Shown piece after piece: positions 62,263 through 64,000 of a stretch of DNA of 64,000 nucleotides. The stretch covers positions 40,269 through 104,268 of the forward strand of contig NZ_JABAEX010000009.1 in NCBI RefSeq assembly GCF_012843315.1, given 5' to 3'. The notes beneath the pieces were generated by a model, which saw only the letters and a program-made list of their open reading frames with translations, was not told the origin of the DNA and did no database searches. Source of the DNA: Streptococcus sp. WB01_FAA12 (GTDB taxonomy: Bacteria > Bacillota > Bacilli > Lactobacillales > Streptococcaceae). How positions within the stretch are numbered: position 1 is the stretch's first letter; every line of letters begins with the position of its first letter. The position numbers and the translations under genes are program-made.

Positions 62263-63676
62263 GGCTCTATAATATTTGTAGTGGGTAAATCCCCTATAGA
62301 TATTATGGAGCCTATTTTTGTGTAGAAAAAAAGTCCCATAAGACCTATAATGAAAAGCGACCAAACCATCATTAGAAAGAATCTTATGGAACAATTACAT
62401 TTTATCACAAAATTACTAGACATCAAAGACCCTAATATCCAATTTGTAGATGTTGTTAATAGGGATACACACAAGGAAATCATCGCTAAACTGGACTATG
62501 ACGCCCCATCTCGCCCTGATCGCGGAAGCCAAATGAAGAAATATGACTTCCAAAAACCGTCTAAGATTCCTTACCTTAAAACGACTGGTATGCCTACTAG
62601 AATCCTCTTTAAAAAGCGTCGTTTTAAGTGCTATCATTGCTCGAAAATGATGGTAGCTGAGACTTCTCTAGTCAAGAAGAACCACCAAATTCCTCATATT
62701 ATCAACCAAAAAATTGCTCAGAAGTTGATTGAAAAGACTTCTATGACCGATATTGCCCATCAACTGTCCATTTCAACTTCAACTGTCATTCGCAAGCTTA
62801 ATAACTTCCGTTTTAAGCACGATTTTTCTCATCTTCCAGAGATTATGTCCTGGGATGAGTATGCCTTCACTAAGGGAAAGATGAGCTTCATTGCACAAGA
62901 TTTTGACAATCTTAATATCATCACTGTTCTTGAGGGAAGAACACAAGCTATCATCCGAAATCACTTTCTGCGCTACGATCGAGCTGTTCGTTGTCAGGTG
63001 AGAATCATTACAATGGATATGTTTAGCCCTTACTATGACTTGGCTAAACAGCTTTTTCCATGTGCTAAAATCGTTCTAGATCGCTTTCACATTGTTCAAC
63101 ACTTAAGCCGTGCTATGAGCCGTGTGCGGGTCCAAATCATGAACCAATTCGATAGAAAATCCCATGAATACAAGGCTATCAAGCGCTACTGGAAGCTCAT
63201 TCAACAAGATAGCCGTAAACTCAGCGATAAGAGATTTTATCGCCCTGCTTTTCGTATGCACTTAACGAATAGAGAAATTCTAGACAAGCTTTTGAGCTAT
63301 TCAGATGACTTAAAACACCACTATCATCTCTACCAACTCTTGCTTTTTCACTTTCAGAATAAGGAACCCGAGAAATTTTTCGGACTCATTGAGGACAATC
63401 TAAAGCTGGTTCATCCTCTTTTTCAGACTGTCTTTAAAACCTTCCTCAAAGATAAAGAGAAAATTGTCAACGCCCTTCAACTACCCTATTCTAACGCAAA
63501 ATTAGAGGCGACTTATAATCTCATTAAGCTCATCAAACGAAATACCTTTGGTTTTCGAAACTTTGAAAACTTCAAAAAAAGGATTTTCATCACTCTGAAC
63601 ATCAAAAAAGAAAGGACAAAATTTGTCCTTTCTCGATCTTAGCTTTTCTTCAACCCACTACAGTTGACAAAGAGCC
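62263..63676 (+). mobile_element. ISL3-family insertion sequence, IS1167-like
   Basis: 1414 bp. Left end GGCTCTATAATATTTGTAGT and right end (reverse complement) GGCTCTTTGTCAACTGTAGT are imperfect inverted repeats. One transposase gene inside. No clear 8-bp target duplication at the ends, so one flank has probably been rearranged. Confidence 0.88.
62386..63642 (+). CDS. ISL3-family transposase
   Basis: 418 residues from the ATG at 62386 (MEQLHFITKLLDIKDPNIQF); an in-frame ATG at 62350 is possible. The N-terminal zinc-finger-like region has one intact pair (CYHCSKMM) but the first pair reads SRPDRGSQ where CPDCGSQ is expected. HTH SMTDIAHQLSISTSTVIRKL. DDE residues are in WDEYAFTKGK, ITMDMFSPYY and AKLEATYNLIKLIKRNTFGF. 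Full length, but activity is uncertain given the lost cysteines. Confidence 0.9.
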   Translation: MEQLHFITKLLDIKDPNIQFVDVVNRDTHKEIIAKLDYDAPSRPDRGSQMKKYDFQKPSKIPYLKTTGMPTRILFKKRRFKCYHCSKMMVAETSLVKKNHQIPHIINQKIAQKLIEKTSMTDIAHQLSISTSTVIRKLNNFRFKHDFSHLPEIMSWDEYAFTKGKMSFIAQDFDNLNIITVLEGRTQAIIRNHFLRYDRAVRCQVRIITMDMFSPYYDLAKQLFPCAKIVLDRFHIVQHLSRAMSRVRVQIMNQFDRKSHEYKAIKRYWKLIQQDSRKLSDKRFYRPAFRMHLTNREILDKLLSYSDDLKHHYHLYQLLLFHFQNKEPEKFFGLIEDNLKLVHPLFQTVFKTFLKDKEKIVNALQLPYSNAKLEATYNLIKLIKRNTFGFRNFENFKKRIFITLNIKKERTKFVLSRS

Positions 63677-63765
63677 AAAAAAAGGAGAGTGCCAATGTGG
63701 CTCTCTCCAGAATATGACTTTTTACCAATCCACTAGAGTTGATAAAGATTCTCAAATTATATCAC

Positions 63766-63852
63766 GGAGAATGGGGGATTCGAACCCCCGCGCCAGTTAC
63801 CCGACCTAACGATTTAGCAAACCGTCCTCTTCAGCCTCTTGAGTAATTCTCC
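63766..63852 (-). tRNA. tRNA-Ser (GCU anticodon)
   Basis: 87 bases. Acceptor stem GGAGAAT / ATTCTCC, anticodon loop TTTGCTAAA with GCT, long variable arm (GGTCGGGTAACTGGCGC), T arm GGGGGTTCGAATCCCCC. No encoded CCA. Reads AGC/AGU serine codons. Confidence 0.95.
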
Positions 63853-63913
63853 AAAACATTAATTAATAAGTTTATACGAACTCCCCACACTCACGTCACA
63901 GCACTCTGTATAC

Positions 63914-64000
63914 GGAGAATGGGGGATTCGAACCCCCGCGCCAGTTACCCGACCTAACGATTTAGCAAACCGTCCTCTTCAGCCTCTTGAGTAATTCTCC
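63914..64000 (-). tRNA. tRNA-Ser (GCU anticodon), identical second copy
   Basis: Same 87-base sequence as 63766-63852, separated by a 61-base spacer. Ends exactly at the window edge. Confidence 0.95.

Noticed and set aside
62263..63676. Composite transposon with target-site duplication
   Set aside because: The left IS copy is truncated and no matching 8-bp duplications are visible, so movement as a classic composite transposon is not supported.

Overview
The window is low-GC Firmicute DNA. Its gene content and order point to the Streptococcus mitis/oralis/pneumoniae group. Diagnostic blocks are the TCS09-msrAB-etrx-ccdA surface-redox locus, spxB, the copY-cupA-copA copper operon, a PyrR-attenuated pyrFE, divIB-murG-murD, galK-galT, czcD-sczA, choline-type proWX-proV and the raf/aga/gtfA operon next to birA. 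It also holds a RUP repeat and an IS1167-like ISL3 element. As far as I recall, S. pneumoniae has no type VII secretion system, so the type VII locus at the right end favours a commensal mitis-group species (S. mitis or S. oralis) over pneumococcus.

Layout. 1-4.0 kb: a minus-strand locus for redox repair of surface proteins behind a two-component system. 4.0-4.5 kb: a scar of two truncated genes. 4.5-16.3 kb: MerR/TipAS regulator, sodium symporter with an attenuator-like leader, manA, a GH1 phospho-glycosidase, small membrane proteins, the H2O2-producing pyruvate oxidase and the copper operon. 16.4-21.5 kb: pyrE/pyrF with promoter and PyrR attenuator, then divIB-murG-murD. 21.5-21.9 kb: a second scar (ABC-ATPase fragment and an IS-end-like hairpin). 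21.9-26.9 kb: thioesterase and the galactose (Leloir) genes with divergent galR. 26.9-33.5 kb: alcohol dehydrogenase, a decayed spacer, zinc efflux with its regulator, osmoprotectant/choline ABC uptake and a MarR regulator. 33.6-43.7 kb: a polysaccharide polymerase/ligase-like membrane protein, the sucrose phosphorylase-raffinose operon with its AraC activator, and birA. 44.6-63.7 kb: a type VIIb secretion island between two ISL3-family copies in the same orientation. Two identical tRNA-Ser(GCU) genes close the window.

The type VII island is the most interesting part. All core genes are present and look intact: esxA, esaA, essA, esaB, essB, essC. Downstream come a DUF4176-like protein, two small helical proteins, and an LXG effector with an ADP-ribosyltransferase-like C-terminus. 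Two probable immunity genes follow, one of the SseB family. Beyond that lies a mosaic of broken parts from a second LXG cassette: a duplicated DUF5082-like gene, an orphan toxin tip with an internal stop, an intact immunity gene, fragments of the helical partner and of the LXG domain, and a partial transposase. This pattern suggests that toxin-immunity modules are exchanged by homologous and microhomology-mediated recombination. Rho-independent terminators lie inside the secretion gene cluster, so it is probably not a single transcript.

All calls come from reading the sequence. Family names rest on recalled motifs, not on a database search. Comparisons with S. pneumoniae gene order are from memory.
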